Shown: piece after piece, positions 35,147 to 44,755 of the stretch | Layout of the letters: every line of letters starts with the position of its first letter | Numbering within the stretch: the first letter of the stretch is position 1 | Origin: Salinicoccus halodurans | GTDB taxonomy: Bacteria > Bacillota > Bacilli > Staphylococcales > Salinicoccaceae | Assembly (NCBI RefSeq): GCF_900114445.1 | Contig: NZ_FOTB01000006.1 | Coordinates: forward strand, 239,012 to 303,011 | Length of the DNA stretch: 64,000 bases | Reading direction: 5' to 3' | Notes under the pieces: generated by a model | Seen by the model: the letters and a program-made list of their open reading frames with translations, nothing else | Database searches by the model: none | What the model was told of the DNA's origin: nothing | Program-made: the position numbers and the translations under genes

Positions 35147-35779
35147 TCAAAACTCTACAATGTTGTATTTGATCGCATATATGACAGCCTGGGTCCTGTC
35201 TGAAACCTCCAGTTTATTCAGTATATGGCTTACATGTGTCTTCACTGTTTTTTCACTTACAAACAGCGCTTTCCCTATTTCTTTATTCGATTTCCCTTTG
35301 ACTATTTCTTTCAAAACTTCAATCTCCCTTGCTGAAAGAATATTCTTTTCGTGCGGCATATCCCCTTCTCTGTCAATCACTTCCAAAATGTCCGGATGGA
35401 TCACCTTCTCTCCTTCTATGACATTTTTGATGGATTCAATAAGTTCTTCCGCTGCCATCTCCTTGATGATATACCCATCAGCTTGTGCTGCAAAAACAGG
35501 GCGGATATACTCTTCACTCGTATAGCTTGATAATACGAGAACTTTGATTCCTGGATATTCCGCTTTTATCCTCCTGGTCACTTCGATGCCATCCATTTCA
35601 GGCATTACCAGATCAAGTAATACCAAGTCTGTGTCCCTGTGGTTTTCTGATAAAAATTCCAATGTTTCCGCCCCGGTACCGAAATCCTCGATTACCCTTA
35701 TATCTTCAGTGGTGGATAGCAGAAATTTCATGCCCTCCCGTACTATATGATGATCGTCAGTCATTATGATTTTATACAT
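35147..35779 (-). CDS. airR: Response regulator AirR-like (NarL/FixJ type)
   Basis: A 210-residue regulator with a receiver domain (TDDHHIVREGM; phospho-acceptor Asp in LVLLDLVMPEMDG; KVLVLSSYT) and a LuxR-type HTH (LSAREIEVLKEIVKGKSNKEIG, SEKTVKTHVSHILNKL). It is encoded 4 bases after the sensor kinase gene. The pair corresponds to AirSR (formerly YhcSR) in S. aureus and YhcYZ in B. subtilis, which respond to oxygen and redox. Confidence 0.88.
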   Translation of the reverse strand: MYKIIMTDDHHIVREGMKFLLSTTEDIRVIEDFGTGAETLEFLSENHRDTDLVLLDLVMPEMDGIEVTRRIKAEYPGIKVLVLSSYTSEEYIRPVFAAQADGYIIKEMAAEELIESIKNVIEGEKVIHPDILEVIDREGDMPHEKNILSAREIEVLKEIVKGKSNKEIGKALFVSEKTVKTHVSHILNKLEVSDRTQAVIYAIKYNIVEF

Positions 35780-35783
35780 TTGC

Positions 35784-36890
35784 TCATGCTCCTCTCGGTA
35801 CAGACACTTTTATAGAAGTCCCTTCGCCTTTTTTTGATTTTATTTCCAGTATGCCTCCAAGTTTCCTGACCCTGTCTTTCATATTACCTAAACCATAGCT
35901 GTAACCACTTTTTTCTTTCTGCTCAAAACCGATGCCGTCATCTTTGATTTGGATGTTGAGCTCGTCGCTCTTTGAAAGGATTGCAATCTCGGCTTTCGTC
36001 GAGCCTGAGTGCTTTCTGACATTATTCAACCCTTCCTGCATCACTCTGTACAGACCAACTTCAATGTGATCCGGAACATCATAGAAGCCGGTCACTTTGA
36101 CTTCCAGCTCCAGACCGAGCAAATCTGCATATTTTTCTATCGCATCAATAATCCCTTTTTCCAGTCCAATCGGTTTCAGCTGCCAGATCAACGCCTTCAT
36201 TTCCCTCATGGCGTGTTTCGAAGTATTTTCGATCGAATCAAAGGCATCGGATAATTTTTCCTTATCCTTCAACGTCTTTGCAGCATGAGAAGTGATACCG
36301 ATTGAGAAAAGCATCTGGTTAACGGAATCATGTAAATCACGGGCCAGACGCTGACGTTCCCTTATTATCATATTTTCCTGTTCCTGGGCCGTAAGTTCTA
36401 TCCGTTTTAAAGTCGAACCGATCTGGAAAGCAACGGATTCCAGCAGATCCAGTTCATCTTTGGCAAACTGCTCTGTATAGGGGCTGGCAACATTCAAGAG
36501 GCCGAATGATTCATCCCCTGACAAAAGCGGCACTGTGGCATGATGGGTGATGTTATTATTTTCCTCGGGATACTCCATCCTTGCTTTCTCCAGACGGGAA
36601 CATACGAATATATTCGTCGCCCGGTCAAGCTCCCTGTTATTATATTTGTTGACACACCAGCACTTACCCTCGCAAAGATGCTGATACCCTTCTTTTTTCA
36701 GTGATGGCGGCAGCTGGTAATGAGCCTTTAATTCCGGATTTCCATCATTATCAATGAAAAACAGCCAGCCGGTTTCAAAATCAGAATGGTCGATTAAAAG
36801 TCTGAGCGCACCTTCTATCATTGTGTTTCTATCTGTTTCTTCGTTGAGGAATTCCGCAATATCTTTCAAAAGCTGCAGTTTACTTTTCAT
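35784..36890 (-). CDS. airS: Redox sensor histidine kinase AirS-like
   Basis: A 368-residue soluble kinase. An N-terminal GAF domain (about 10-175) carries four cysteines, C73, C77, C79 (in CEGKCWC) and C97, which match the AirS pattern known to hold a 2Fe-2S cluster that is sensitive to oxygen. A HisKA_3 dimerisation domain follows (RQRLARDLHDSVNQML, phospho-His) and a HATPase domain (GLNNVRKHS; DDGIGF; GLGNMKDRV). ATG 36890 follows GGAGGGTGA. It signals to AirR. Regulatory targets in this species are unknown. Confidence 0.9.
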   Translation of the reverse strand: MKSKLQLLKDIAEFLNEETDRNTMIEGALRLLIDHSDFETGWLFFIDNDGNPELKAHYQLPPSLKKEGYQHLCEGKCWCVNKYNNRELDRATNIFVCSRLEKARMEYPEENNNITHHATVPLLSGDESFGLLNVASPYTEQFAKDELDLLESVAFQIGSTLKRIELTAQEQENMIIRERQRLARDLHDSVNQMLFSIGITSHAAKTLKDKEKLSDAFDSIENTSKHAMREMKALIWQLKPIGLEKGIIDAIEKYADLLGLELEVKVTGFYDVPDHIEVGLYRVMQEGLNNVRKHSGSTKAEIAILSKSDELNIQIKDDGIGFEQKEKSGYSYGLGNMKDRVRKLGGILEIKSKKGEGTSIKVSVPRGA

Positions 36891-37015
36891 CAGGTCTTCA
36901 CCCTCCAACTTTTAAAGTTAATCATTTTGTAAAATTCTCACTGCCAACTAAACAAAGCATTCTTTTATAATGGTATAGTATGAATTATAAATTAACACCA
37001 AACAGGAGGTCTCAG

Positions 37016-37423
37016 ATGGATCGCAGAAAATTATACTTGCAATTGCTATTCTTCACTTCACTCATTGCAACGATGGGTTCTCTCTACTTCAGTGAAATCA
37101 GACAGTATGTTCCATGCGAATTCTGCTGGTATCAGCGTATTCTCATGTACCCCATCGTCATCATCTCCCTTATCGGCCTCATAAGGAATGATTTCGGTGC
37201 AAAATATTATATCCGTATCTTCAGTATACTCGGTATCATCATCGGCGGTTACCATTATGCGCTCCAAAAAGTAAGTATTCTGGGGGACGGCATGGCTGCA
37301 TGTGAGGGTGTCTCCTGCACGGTTCAATATATAAACTGGTTGGGTTTTATAACAATTCCTCTCCTGTCATTCACAGCGTTTGTAGTTATTTTAATTTTAA
37401 CATTTTTGATCAAAAAAGATTAA
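37016..37423 (+). CDS. bdbC: Disulfide oxidoreductase BdbC (DsbB family)
   Basis: A 135-residue integral membrane protein with four hydrophobic helices. It has the DsbB-type CEFC pair (C34, C37) in the first loop and the second pair C96/C101 (MAACEGVSC). It re-oxidises an extracytoplasmic thiol oxidase using quinone. The ATG at 37016 follows AGGAGG. The next gene, 14 bases on, encodes a thioredoxin-like partner. It is divergent from airS. Confidence 0.9.
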   Translation: MDRRKLYLQLLFFTSLIATMGSLYFSEIRQYVPCEFCWYQRILMYPIVIISLIGLIRNDFGAKYYIRIFSILGIIIGGYHYALQKVSILGDGMAACEGVSCTVQYINWLGFITIPLLSFTAFVVILILTFLIKKD

Positions 37424-37436
37424 AGGAGAATTTATA

Positions 37437-37943
37437 ATGGGAAACAAAGTATTTTACGGCATCATCGCTATAGTTATTATTGTTTTTATTGGAGTATTCA
37501 TTTTCATGAACAGCAGTTCTGATGATCCAGAGAGTCTCAGTGAATCCGGCTATTATCCTTACACTGACAAAGATCCCGGTGAACTGGAAGGCGCAACAAT
37601 CGACAAGCTGGATGACGAAAACTATCAGCACAATAAGACACTTGATGAAGTCGGAGACATCGTAAGCGGCGGTGAAGGAGAATTCGTATATTTCTGGAGC
37701 CCGACATGTATGCACTGTGAAGCTGCTACGCCTTTCCTGATGGACGCCTTCAATTCAGCTGGTGAAGAAGTAACACAGCTAAATATCCTAGAGTACGAAC
37801 AGGCATGGCAGGAATATCAAATTGAGGCTACACCTACTCTTGTCTACTTCGAAAATGGTGAAGAAGTAGACCGAATCACCGGCAACCCTGGAAACTCGGA
37901 TGACTATGAGTCATTCATTAATGCAATGACTGGAGAAGAATAA
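37437..37943 (+). CDS. Membrane-anchored thioredoxin-like protein
   Basis: A 168-residue protein with an N-terminal membrane anchor (about 5-25), an acidic linker and a thioredoxin fold with the redox motif CMHC (C91-C94) in FWSPTCMHCEAATPF, followed by a cis-proline in ATPTLVYFENG. It lies next to bdbC, so it is the likely partner thiol oxidase at the outer face. AAAGGAGA precedes the ATG. Its stop is contiguous with the next gene start, so the three genes are an operon. Confidence 0.9.
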   Translation: MGNKVFYGIIAIVIIVFIGVFIFMNSSSDDPESLSESGYYPYTDKDPGELEGATIDKLDDENYQHNKTLDEVGDIVSGGEGEFVYFWSPTCMHCEAATPFLMDAFNSAGEEVTQLNILEYEQAWQEYQIEATPTLVYFENGEEVDRITGNPGNSDDYESFINAMTGEE

Positions 37944-38771
37944 ATGAAATTCACCGTAAACGAGCGCTTCGACTCAATGTCACTCGAAGATATATTGAAA
38001 GCACTGCATGTTCCGAAGAAAGAAATGCATCTGCTGAGAATGTCAAAGGACATTGTAATCAACGATGAAAAAAAGCCGCTCAACAGTACAGTTTCATCCG
38101 GTGACAAAGTGGTTCTGCCTGACGATCACAGTCCAAGCAACTACAAACCCAGTTACCGCACTTGTGATATTTTATACGAAGACAGATATCTGGCTGTCCT
38201 GTTCAAGCCGAGAGGTGTAAAAACCCATCCCAATGACATGCATGAAACGAACACTCTGATGAATCATGCGATTTATACATTGGAAACACCTTATCTTGAA
38301 CCTGTCCACAGGCTGGATCAGGAAACAAAAGGTGTACTTTTAGTCGCGAAGCACCCACTGGTCAAGAAAATGCTCGATCACATGCTCGCCGAGAGGGAAA
38401 TTAAAAGGACTTACATCGCCAGGGTTGATACTAAAAAACTGGTTGAAGCGCAGACTGTCAATCTGCCGATTGCCAAAAACCCCAAAGAACGCAACAAATA
38501 TCATGTTACAGATAAAGGTAAAGAAGCAATCACTCATATTTTAAGCTCAAAAGTACATCAGGATTACTGCGAAATTGAAATTGAACTCGAAACTGGAAGG
38601 ACACACCAGATCAGAGTGCATCTGGAGCATATCGGGCTGCCCGTAATCGGAGACACACTCTATGGCGGAGCGACACTCCGCGACCTCCAGCTGTTCAGTT
38701 ACAGAATTGAATTCGTCCATCCGATCACCCAAAAAGATATCATCGTTGAATTGGACAGGGAAACTCTATAA
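37944..38771 (+). CDS. RluA-family pseudouridine synthase
   Basis: A 275-residue enzyme with an S4-like N-terminus (FDSMSLEDILKALHVPKKEM) and the catalytic motif PVHRLDQETKGVLLVAK (Asp in HRLDQ). A later motif LETGRTHQIRVHLEHIGLPVIGDTLYG is family-typical. It isomerises uridine in rRNA or tRNA. Exact target is undecided (RluD, RluA or YjbO-like). The start follows the thioredoxin stop directly. Confidence 0.9.
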   Translation: MKFTVNERFDSMSLEDILKALHVPKKEMHLLRMSKDIVINDEKKPLNSTVSSGDKVVLPDDHSPSNYKPSYRTCDILYEDRYLAVLFKPRGVKTHPNDMHETNTLMNHAIYTLETPYLEPVHRLDQETKGVLLVAKHPLVKKMLDHMLAEREIKRTYIARVDTKKLVEAQTVNLPIAKNPKERNKYHVTDKGKEAITHILSSKVHQDYCEIEIELETGRTHQIRVHLEHIGLPVIGDTLYGGATLRDLQLFSYRIEFVHPITQKDIIVELDRETL

Positions 38772-38853
38772 AAAAGCAGACTCACGGTAGTCATCTTCAA
38801 AAGTTGGATTTTCAACTCCAACCTTTGAGGGCGACACCAAAGTCTGCTTTTTT
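38772..38853. terminator. Large bidirectional terminator between rluA-like gene and trpG
   Basis: An outer stem AAAAAAGCAGACT with AGTCTGCTTTTTT encloses an inner stem AAAGTTGGA with TCCAACCTTT. The whole structure is about 80 nt and serves convergent genes. Confidence 0.8.
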
Positions 38854-39430
38854 ATATATGCACTTTTATATGACCTGCTGCATTTTCAAGCAGCTTCCTG
38901 CCGTCAATGGAACCGATTGATTCGGGATGAAACTGAACACCTTCAACAGGCAATTCTCTGTGTCTGATCCCCATGATTTCTCCATCTTCATTTTCCGCAG
39001 TCACTTCAAGACAGTCCGGCAATGACATCCTGTCAACGACGAGTGAATGATAGTTCATCACTTCAGTCCCCTGCGGAATTGCTTTATATATACCTGCCGC
39101 ATCGTGATGGATGCTTGAAGTTTTTCCATGCATCAGCCTTTCGGTTTTAACAATTTGACCGCCGAATGCATAAGCTATGGCCTGGTGTCCCAGGCATACT
39201 CCGAATATTGGAATGACGCCTTTGAACTTTTCTATCACTTCAAGCGTCATACCTGTCTGTTCGGGTGTACGCGGCCCCGGAGAAAGAAATATCAGATCGG
39301 GTTTTAATTCTTCAATTTCAGTCAGGCGGACCTCATCATTCCTTCTGACCGTTATCTCTTCTCCGATTTCCCCTAAAAACTGAACAATGTTGAAAGTAAA
39401 GGAGTCGTAGTGATCAATCATGTATATCAT
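38852..39430 (-). CDS. trpG: Anthranilate/aminodeoxychorismate synthase glutaminase
   Basis: A 192-residue class I glutamine amidotransferase. Catalytic Cys is in FGVCLGHQAIAYAFGG, and the His-Glu pair is in VEGVQFHPES. It provides ammonia to the TrpE-like subunit encoded 16 bases upstream. Whether the pair makes anthranilate or aminodeoxychorismate cannot be read from this subunit alone. It may serve both pathways. Confidence 0.88.
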   Translation of the reverse strand: MIYMIDHYDSFTFNIVQFLGEIGEEITVRRNDEVRLTEIEELKPDLIFLSPGPRTPEQTGMTLEVIEKFKGVIPIFGVCLGHQAIAYAFGGQIVKTERLMHGKTSSIHHDAAGIYKAIPQGTEVMNYHSLVVDRMSLPDCLEVTAENEDGEIMGIRHRELPVEGVQFHPESIGSIDGRKLLENAAGHIKVHI

Positions 39431-39445
39431 ATTATCCTCTCCTCC

Positions 39446-40951
39446 TCAGGCATTTGAATGTACTTCCTGTTCCCTGAATATCAGTTCAGACAAATGGACT
39501 GCTTTTTCAAGTGCGCTCGCCTTATTGATCGTCTCCTGATACTCCGATTCCGGATCTGAATCTGCAACAACACCTGCCCCCGCCTGGATATATAGATCAT
39601 TTCCGGACAGGGTCATCGTCCGTATCGTGATACATGAATCCATATTGCCGTCGAAGCCGAGATATAGAATACTGCCGCCGTACAGGTTTCTCGGTGTGGG
39701 CTCAAGCTCCCTCAAAATTTGCATCGCCCTTACCTTTGGTGCACCTGACAGTGTTCCAGCCGGAAAAGAGGAGATAAATGCATCGATCGGGGAAACTTCA
39801 TCTCTCAAATCTCCATTGACTTTACTGATGATATGCATCACTTTTGAAAACTTTCCAATAGTCATATAATCGCTGACGGTTACAGTTCCGTATACAGACA
39901 CCCGGCCGATATCATTTCTGGCGAGATCTACAAGCATGCGGTGTTCTGCAATCTCTTTTTCATCATTTAGCAATTCTTCAGCCAGCCTGTCATCCTCTTC
40001 TTTTGTTTTCCCACGCTTTCTGGTCCCCGCAATAGGATGGATTTCAAGCTTTCCATCCTGAACCTGCAGCTGCCTTTCAGGAGAACTGCCGATCACTTCA
40101 ACATCATTGAACTTCAGGTAGTACATATAAGGCGACGGATTCACATTCCTTAATACTCTGTACAATTCAAATCCGCTTCTCTCTGTTTTCGTATGGAACC
40201 TCTGCGACAGAACAGCCTGGAGGATGTCTCCCTTCGTGATATACTCTTTTATTTTTCCAACGTCTTCTTTAAATTTATCTTTCCCATAATTACTCTCCAT
40301 CTTTTTTGCAGGGCTTTCATACAGATCCACAGGCATCATCAGATCGGAAAGCTCACTGTTTTTAACCAGACGGTCTCTGATGTATCTGATATGGTGATTT
40401 GCCCTGTCATAGATTTCACGAGGAGATTTATCCTCACTGATTCTGGCAAAAGTCAGTATCGTTATTTTTTTCGTCCGATGATTATACGCGAGCAGGGTCT
40501 GGCAGAATAAAAGGTGATAATTCGGGAGCTTCTCCTCTGTCACAATCGCTTTTTGAACAGGTTCATAGTCGGAAATGGCATCATAGCTGATGTAGCCGAC
40601 GCCTCCACCCTTGAAAGGAATATCGATTTCAGGGATCTTCACCTTCAATTCAGCAAGCACTGTATCGAAAGCACTTTTGAACGAGGGTTTTTTTGCTGTG
40701 AAACTATACTGTAGATCCCGGATGACAAATTCATTATTTACCTCCGTCACATCTATCATGGGATTTATGCCAATAAATGAGAAATTGGACCACGGGGATC
40801 CCGGCTCCTGACTTTCCAGCATATAGGCTGCTTCATCTTTTAAAGCATGAAACATATGAACCGGTGTCAGTACATCAGTATAAAAAGATTGCACAACCGG
40901 AACTGTGCGGAAGGTTTTTGCATCATTTAAAAACGCTTCATACGTGGTCAT
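39446..40951 (-). CDS. trpE: Anthranilate synthase component I (TrpE-like)
   Basis: A 501-residue chorismate-using enzyme. The early YMLESQEPGSPWSNFSFIG has the L-E-S motif of the tryptophan feedback site, which points to TrpE rather than PabB. The catalytic half shows the signatures SPERQLQVQDGKLEIHPIAGTRKRG, DLARNDIGRVSVYG and SFPAGTLSGAPKVRAM. No other trp genes adjoin, unlike a full trp operon. No T-box or tandem Trp leader is visible in the short upstream gap. Confidence 0.85.
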   Translation of the reverse strand: MTTYEAFLNDAKTFRTVPVVQSFYTDVLTPVHMFHALKDEAAYMLESQEPGSPWSNFSFIGINPMIDVTEVNNEFVIRDLQYSFTAKKPSFKSAFDTVLAELKVKIPEIDIPFKGGGVGYISYDAISDYEPVQKAIVTEEKLPNYHLLFCQTLLAYNHRTKKITILTFARISEDKSPREIYDRANHHIRYIRDRLVKNSELSDLMMPVDLYESPAKKMESNYGKDKFKEDVGKIKEYITKGDILQAVLSQRFHTKTERSGFELYRVLRNVNPSPYMYYLKFNDVEVIGSSPERQLQVQDGKLEIHPIAGTRKRGKTKEEDDRLAEELLNDEKEIAEHRMLVDLARNDIGRVSVYGTVTVSDYMTIGKFSKVMHIISKVNGDLRDEVSPIDAFISSFPAGTLSGAPKVRAMQILRELEPTPRNLYGGSILYLGFDGNMDSCITIRTMTLSGNDLYIQAGAGVVADSDPESEYQETINKASALEKAVHLSELIFREQEVHSNA

Positions 40952-41027
40952 CTTATCACCTCGTTCATTTTTTCGGAAACATATGTAAACAGTCTATACA
41001 ATTCAGAAAATAAAGTCAAACCAATAC

Positions 41028-41060
41028 AAAAAAGCCAAAGTCGGACTTTGGCTTTTATAT
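41028..41060 (-). terminator. Terminator after ppk
   Basis: AAAGCCAAAGTC pairs with GACTTTGGCTTT and is followed on the minus strand by TTTG. Confidence 0.9.
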
Positions 41061-41061
41061 T

Positions 41062-43182
41062 TCATTTTCTTTTTTTAAATCGGTTTTTGACTTTCAAAAG
41101 CAGCTGATTCTCTTTTTGTACCTGCTGCTCGCGTCCGTAGCTTTCAGAACGTCTCATGAGTTCATCCTGTGCACTGATCGGTTCATATGAATTTTTCACA
41201 TATTCATAAGTTCCATCAGATTTTTGGACCCTGGCCTTAACATTATCTGTGAGATAGAGCCTGTTGACGGATTTCAGTTCTTCCAGAATGCGCGGATCAT
41301 TGATTGGAAAGAGTATTTCAACACGCTTGATCATGTTTCTCGTCATCATGTCCGCAGACGAAAGATACATTTTTTCTTCACCATTATGATTGAAGTAATA
41401 AATCCTGGAATGTTCAAGGAAACGTCCGACAATACTGATCACACGGATGTTGTCGCTGACACCTTCGATGCCGGGTTTGAGGCAGCAGATCCCTCTGATG
41501 ACGAGATCTACTTTTACACCCTCCTGGGAAGCCTGCAGCAGCTTGTTGATCACTTTTTTGTCCGTCAATGAATTCATCTTGGCAAAGATATAGCCATTAC
41601 CGTGTTCTTTATGAAGCTCAATTTCTTCATCGATCGATTCACCGAACAGGTCGCGGATTTCGAATGGTGCGACATGCAGTGAATTATATTCAGGCTTGAG
41701 TGAATAACCACTGAGATAATTGAAGAAGTTGATCGCATCAGTACCAATTTCAGAATCTGTTGTAATAATTCCCATATCAGTATATTGTTTTGCTGTCGAA
41801 TCATTATAGTTCCCTGTACCCAAATGGACGTATCTGACGATCTTTCCCTTTACCCTTTTAACAACAAGGGTGATTTTACTATGAGTCTTGAGATAGTGCA
41901 TGCCGTAGATGACATGACATCCCGCATCCTCGAGTTCTTTGGCCCATTGGACATTATTCTCTTCGTCAAACCTTGCTTTCAGCTCTACAAGAACTGTTAC
42001 CTGCTTATTATTCTCAGCTGCACGTTTTAATGCCTCGATGATGGGTGAATCACTCGATACCCTATACAATGTCTGTTTGATTGCAAGCACATCCGGATCC
42101 TCTGCTGCCTCCTTCATGAAATCCACGATAGGCTCGAAGCTTTCAAAAGGATGATGAAAGAATATATCTTCCCTCAGTGCCTTATCGTAAATATTATCTG
42201 AACCGAGGAATTTCGGTTCCTGAGGTACGAAGGACTGATAGACAAGATTCGGCAGCCTCTCTTTGAGTTTTGAAGACAATTCGAACAGGAACGTCAGATC
42301 GAGCGGTCCATCAAATTTATATATATCATCTTCATGCAGATCAAGTTCATTCCTCAGAAATGAGCCGTTGATTGTATAATCATTGCTGATATCGATTTCG
42401 AGTCTTACCGCCGCACCTTTAGTCCGCTCTTTAAGGAAACGCTCTATTTCAATAAGGAGGTCTGCCGCCCCCTCTTCATGAATCGTCAGATCGGCGTTTC
42501 TTGTAATACGGAATGGAAACGTCCTGTCAATGCGGTAGCCTTTGAATAATTTTTCGATATATGTTTCGATAATATCTTCTGTAAGCACATAATACGTATT
42601 TATTCCGTCCTGCATCTCATAAAATCTTTTGATGACTGTCGGCAGCTGAACGATTGCTGTCTGGTCCCCAAGATCATCTGAGAGATTCACGAATATATTG
42701 ATCTTTTTATTTTTCAATTTTGGAAAAGGACGGTATGCATCGATGCCGAGCGGTGTAAGTGAGGGATAAATTTCCGTATCAAATATACCCTCTAGTTCTT
42801 CCTGTATGGATTTTGGCAGTTCATGGGGATGTTTAAAATAGATATTATATTTACCAAGCTCACTCGTCAGCTTATGATAATATTCATATTGAACTCTGCT
42901 GTTTTGCCTGTTCAGTTCACCGATCCCTTTTAATTGCTGTCCCGGGGTCAACTGTGTTTTTGTATCCGGTTCGTGGTAATTCATTTTCACCTGGTCTTTC
43001 AGACCGGCGACACGCACCATAAAAAATTCATCGAGATTTGAGCTGGTGATCGCCAGAAACTTGAGTCGTTCCAGAAGAGGATTATTCGGATCTATCGCTT
43101 CCTGGATCACTCTGTAATTAAACTGGAGCCAGCTCAGCTCTCTATTGTTATAATACTTTTGATCATTCAATCTGTATGCCAT
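41062..43182 (-). CDS. ppk: Polyphosphate kinase (Ppk1)
   Basis: A 706-residue enzyme that makes polyphosphate from ATP. Motifs are the N-terminal [13 protein letters not shown], the [13 protein letters not shown] region, [17 protein letters not shown] (phospho-His), [17 protein letters not shown], and [17 protein letters not shown] with [23 protein letters not shown] near the end. The length is normal. It is encoded 36 bases after ppx, an exopolyphosphatase, so synthesis and breakdown are co-regulated. Confidence 0.96.
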   Translation of the reverse strand: MAYRLNDQKYYNNRELSWLQFNYRVIQEAIDPNNPLLERLKFLAITSSNLDEFFMVRVAGLKDQVKMNYHEPDTKTQLTPGQQLKGIGELNRQNSRVQYEYYHKLTSELGKYNIYFKHPHELPKSIQEELEGIFDTEIYPSLTPLGIDAYRPFPKLKNKKINIFVNLSDDLGDQTAIVQLPTVIKRFYEMQDGINTYYVLTEDIIETYIEKLFKGYRIDRTFPFRITRNADLTIHEEGAADLLIEIERFLKERTKGAAVRLEIDISNDYTINGSFLRNELDLHEDDIYKFDGPLDLTFLFELSSKLKERLPNLVYQSFVPQEPKFLGSDNIYDKALREDIFFHHPFESFEPIVDFMKEAAEDPDVLAIKQTLYRVSSDSPIIEALKRAAENNKQVTVLVELKARFDEENNVQWAKELEDAGCHVIYGMHYLKTHSKITLVVKRVKGKIVRYVHLGTGNYNDSTAKQYTDMGIITTDSEIGTDAINFFNYLSGYSLKPEYNSLHVAPFEIRDLFGESIDEEIELHKEHGNGYIFAKMNSLTDKKVINKLLQASQEGVKVDLVIRGICCLKPGIEGVSDNIRVISIVGRFLEHSRIYYFNHNGEEKMYLSSADMMTRNMIKRVEILFPINDPRILEELKSVNRLYLTDNVKARVQKSDGTYEYVKNSYEPISAQDELMRRSESYGREQQVQKENQLLLKVKNRFKKRK

Positions 43183-43218
43183 CTCAATCCTCCCCTTCGA
43201 TATTATACATTCTGAATA

Positions 43219-44745
43219 TTAATTTTCTGTAAATTTGACCACCAGATCTTCATCCATAATCTTTTCTATATGCTTTTTTTGACGATTTGCCTGATACTCT
43301 TCAGCAATAGGATCCCCTTTATATTCAACCGTCAATACCATCTCATCATCCTCTTCCTCGAGATAAAGCTCCTTCACCACTCCTGTATCTGAAACATTCA
43401 GGGCATTTGCAAATTTCAGTATGCTGCCGAGAGCCAGTATATCCTCGATTTCATCGTCATCGAACCAATCGGTCTCATCGGCATAGAACTGGAGGAGGGT
43501 TTTATTTTTAAAACTGGCCATCAATGCCAGCCTGACCCTGTCTTTGTGCACGATACCATTGATGTTGCTGTTGGAGATCAGATAATAGGTATGCTGACTG
43601 GTCGCATCACGATCGATGAAATCACCAACATAGAAAAGATACGCCGCATTCTTCATCAAATTTTTCTCATGCTTTTCAAAATCAATATATTGATGCTTTT
43701 CCAGCTCATGAAAGAGCCTCTCTGCCAGTTCAGTCCTGCGTTCTGATGCGGACGGCTTTATTTTAAAATCATTTGCCAATTCAATCAGCGATTCCTTGAA
43801 CACTTCATGTTTATCGAATGCATCCGGATAATCTTTGGAGATGATCGATATCGCCATTCCTTCACGGATCCCTTTTCTGCTGAATTTGAACTCATCCGCT
43901 TTGACAACATCATAAATCGTCCTGAATACTATTGTACTCGGCAGGATGATGTCACTGCGGTCTTTGCTCAGACCATCAATATCATCGAGATCGCTACTGT
44001 CCGTATTTTTCAACAGACTGTAGACATTCTTAAGATCCCCTTTTGTCATGGAATAGCCATGTACACCTGCAATCGGATAATTCGTAGAGGACTGGTGGAT
44101 TCTGGCAATATTACGTGCACTGCCGCCGATTGCCAGAATTGGAACCTTTCTCTTTGCAAGCCATTTGACGCTTTTCAGCTGTTCTTTAACGTACTTTTCG
44201 GTTTCTGCAATTGCTTTTTTGTCATTATGATCCCTGCCTTCAAAGAACATCGATTTCAACGTCACTACACCAAAAGGCAGACTGGCAGAGTGTATGAGCT
44301 TTTTATCCTCAAAGTAAGTGAGCTCAGTACTTCCTCCCCCAATATCGATTGTGACTGCATCAGTATTACTGATTGTGTGCACCACTGCATGATATCCATA
44401 GTACGCCTCTTCTTTTCCGGTGATGACTTTGAGTTTCATCCCGACTTCTGATTCCACCCGTTCCAGAATCTCATCAACATTGACGGATTGTCTGATGGCT
44501 GCTGTTGCAACCGGATAGATATCATTAACTTCATATTTCTCTGCAATCTGTCTGAAACTGTTTAAAATAGAGATGAGGGCATCTATTCCCTCGTCCTCCA
44601 TTTCATAATCTTCATTTAAATATCGTGCAAGCCGGGCCGGTGTTTTAATGTTCTGCAGCTCTTTCAGCCCTGTGCTCCGGTCATATTCAAACAGTACAAG
44701 ACGGATTGTATTTGAACCAATATCCACTAAACCAATGCGTTTCAT
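43219..44745 (-). CDS. ppx: Exopolyphosphatase/guanosine pentaphosphate phosphatase (Ppx/GppA)
   Basis: A 508-residue enzyme of the sugar-kinase/actin fold. Motifs include LVDIGSNTIRLVLFEYD at the start, TAAIRQSVN, and VTIDIGGGSTELTYF. A C-terminal HD-like helical domain (about 310-508) is present. It degrades polyphosphate or pppGpp. It starts the ppx-ppk unit, 10 bases after fumC stops. Confidence 0.93.
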   Translation of the reverse strand: MKRIGLVDIGSNTIRLVLFEYDRSTGLKELQNIKTPARLARYLNEDYEMEDEGIDALISILNSFRQIAEKYEVNDIYPVATAAIRQSVNVDEILERVESEVGMKLKVITGKEEAYYGYHAVVHTISNTDAVTIDIGGGSTELTYFEDKKLIHSASLPFGVVTLKSMFFEGRDHNDKKAIAETEKYVKEQLKSVKWLAKRKVPILAIGGSARNIARIHQSSTNYPIAGVHGYSMTKGDLKNVYSLLKNTDSSDLDDIDGLSKDRSDIILPSTIVFRTIYDVVKADEFKFSRKGIREGMAISIISKDYPDAFDKHEVFKESLIELANDFKIKPSASERRTELAERLFHELEKHQYIDFEKHEKNLMKNAAYLFYVGDFIDRDATSQHTYYLISNSNINGIVHKDRVRLALMASFKNKTLLQFYADETDWFDDDEIEDILALGSILKFANALNVSDTGVVKELYLEEEDDEMVLTVEYKGDPIAEEYQANRQKKHIEKIMDEDLVVKFTEN

Positions 44746-44755
44746 AAAATACCCC

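Noticed and set aside
40952..41061. T-box or Trp leader upstream of trpE
   Set aside because: The gap of about 110 bases is mostly the ppk terminator region. No T-box sequence or tandem Trp codons are present.
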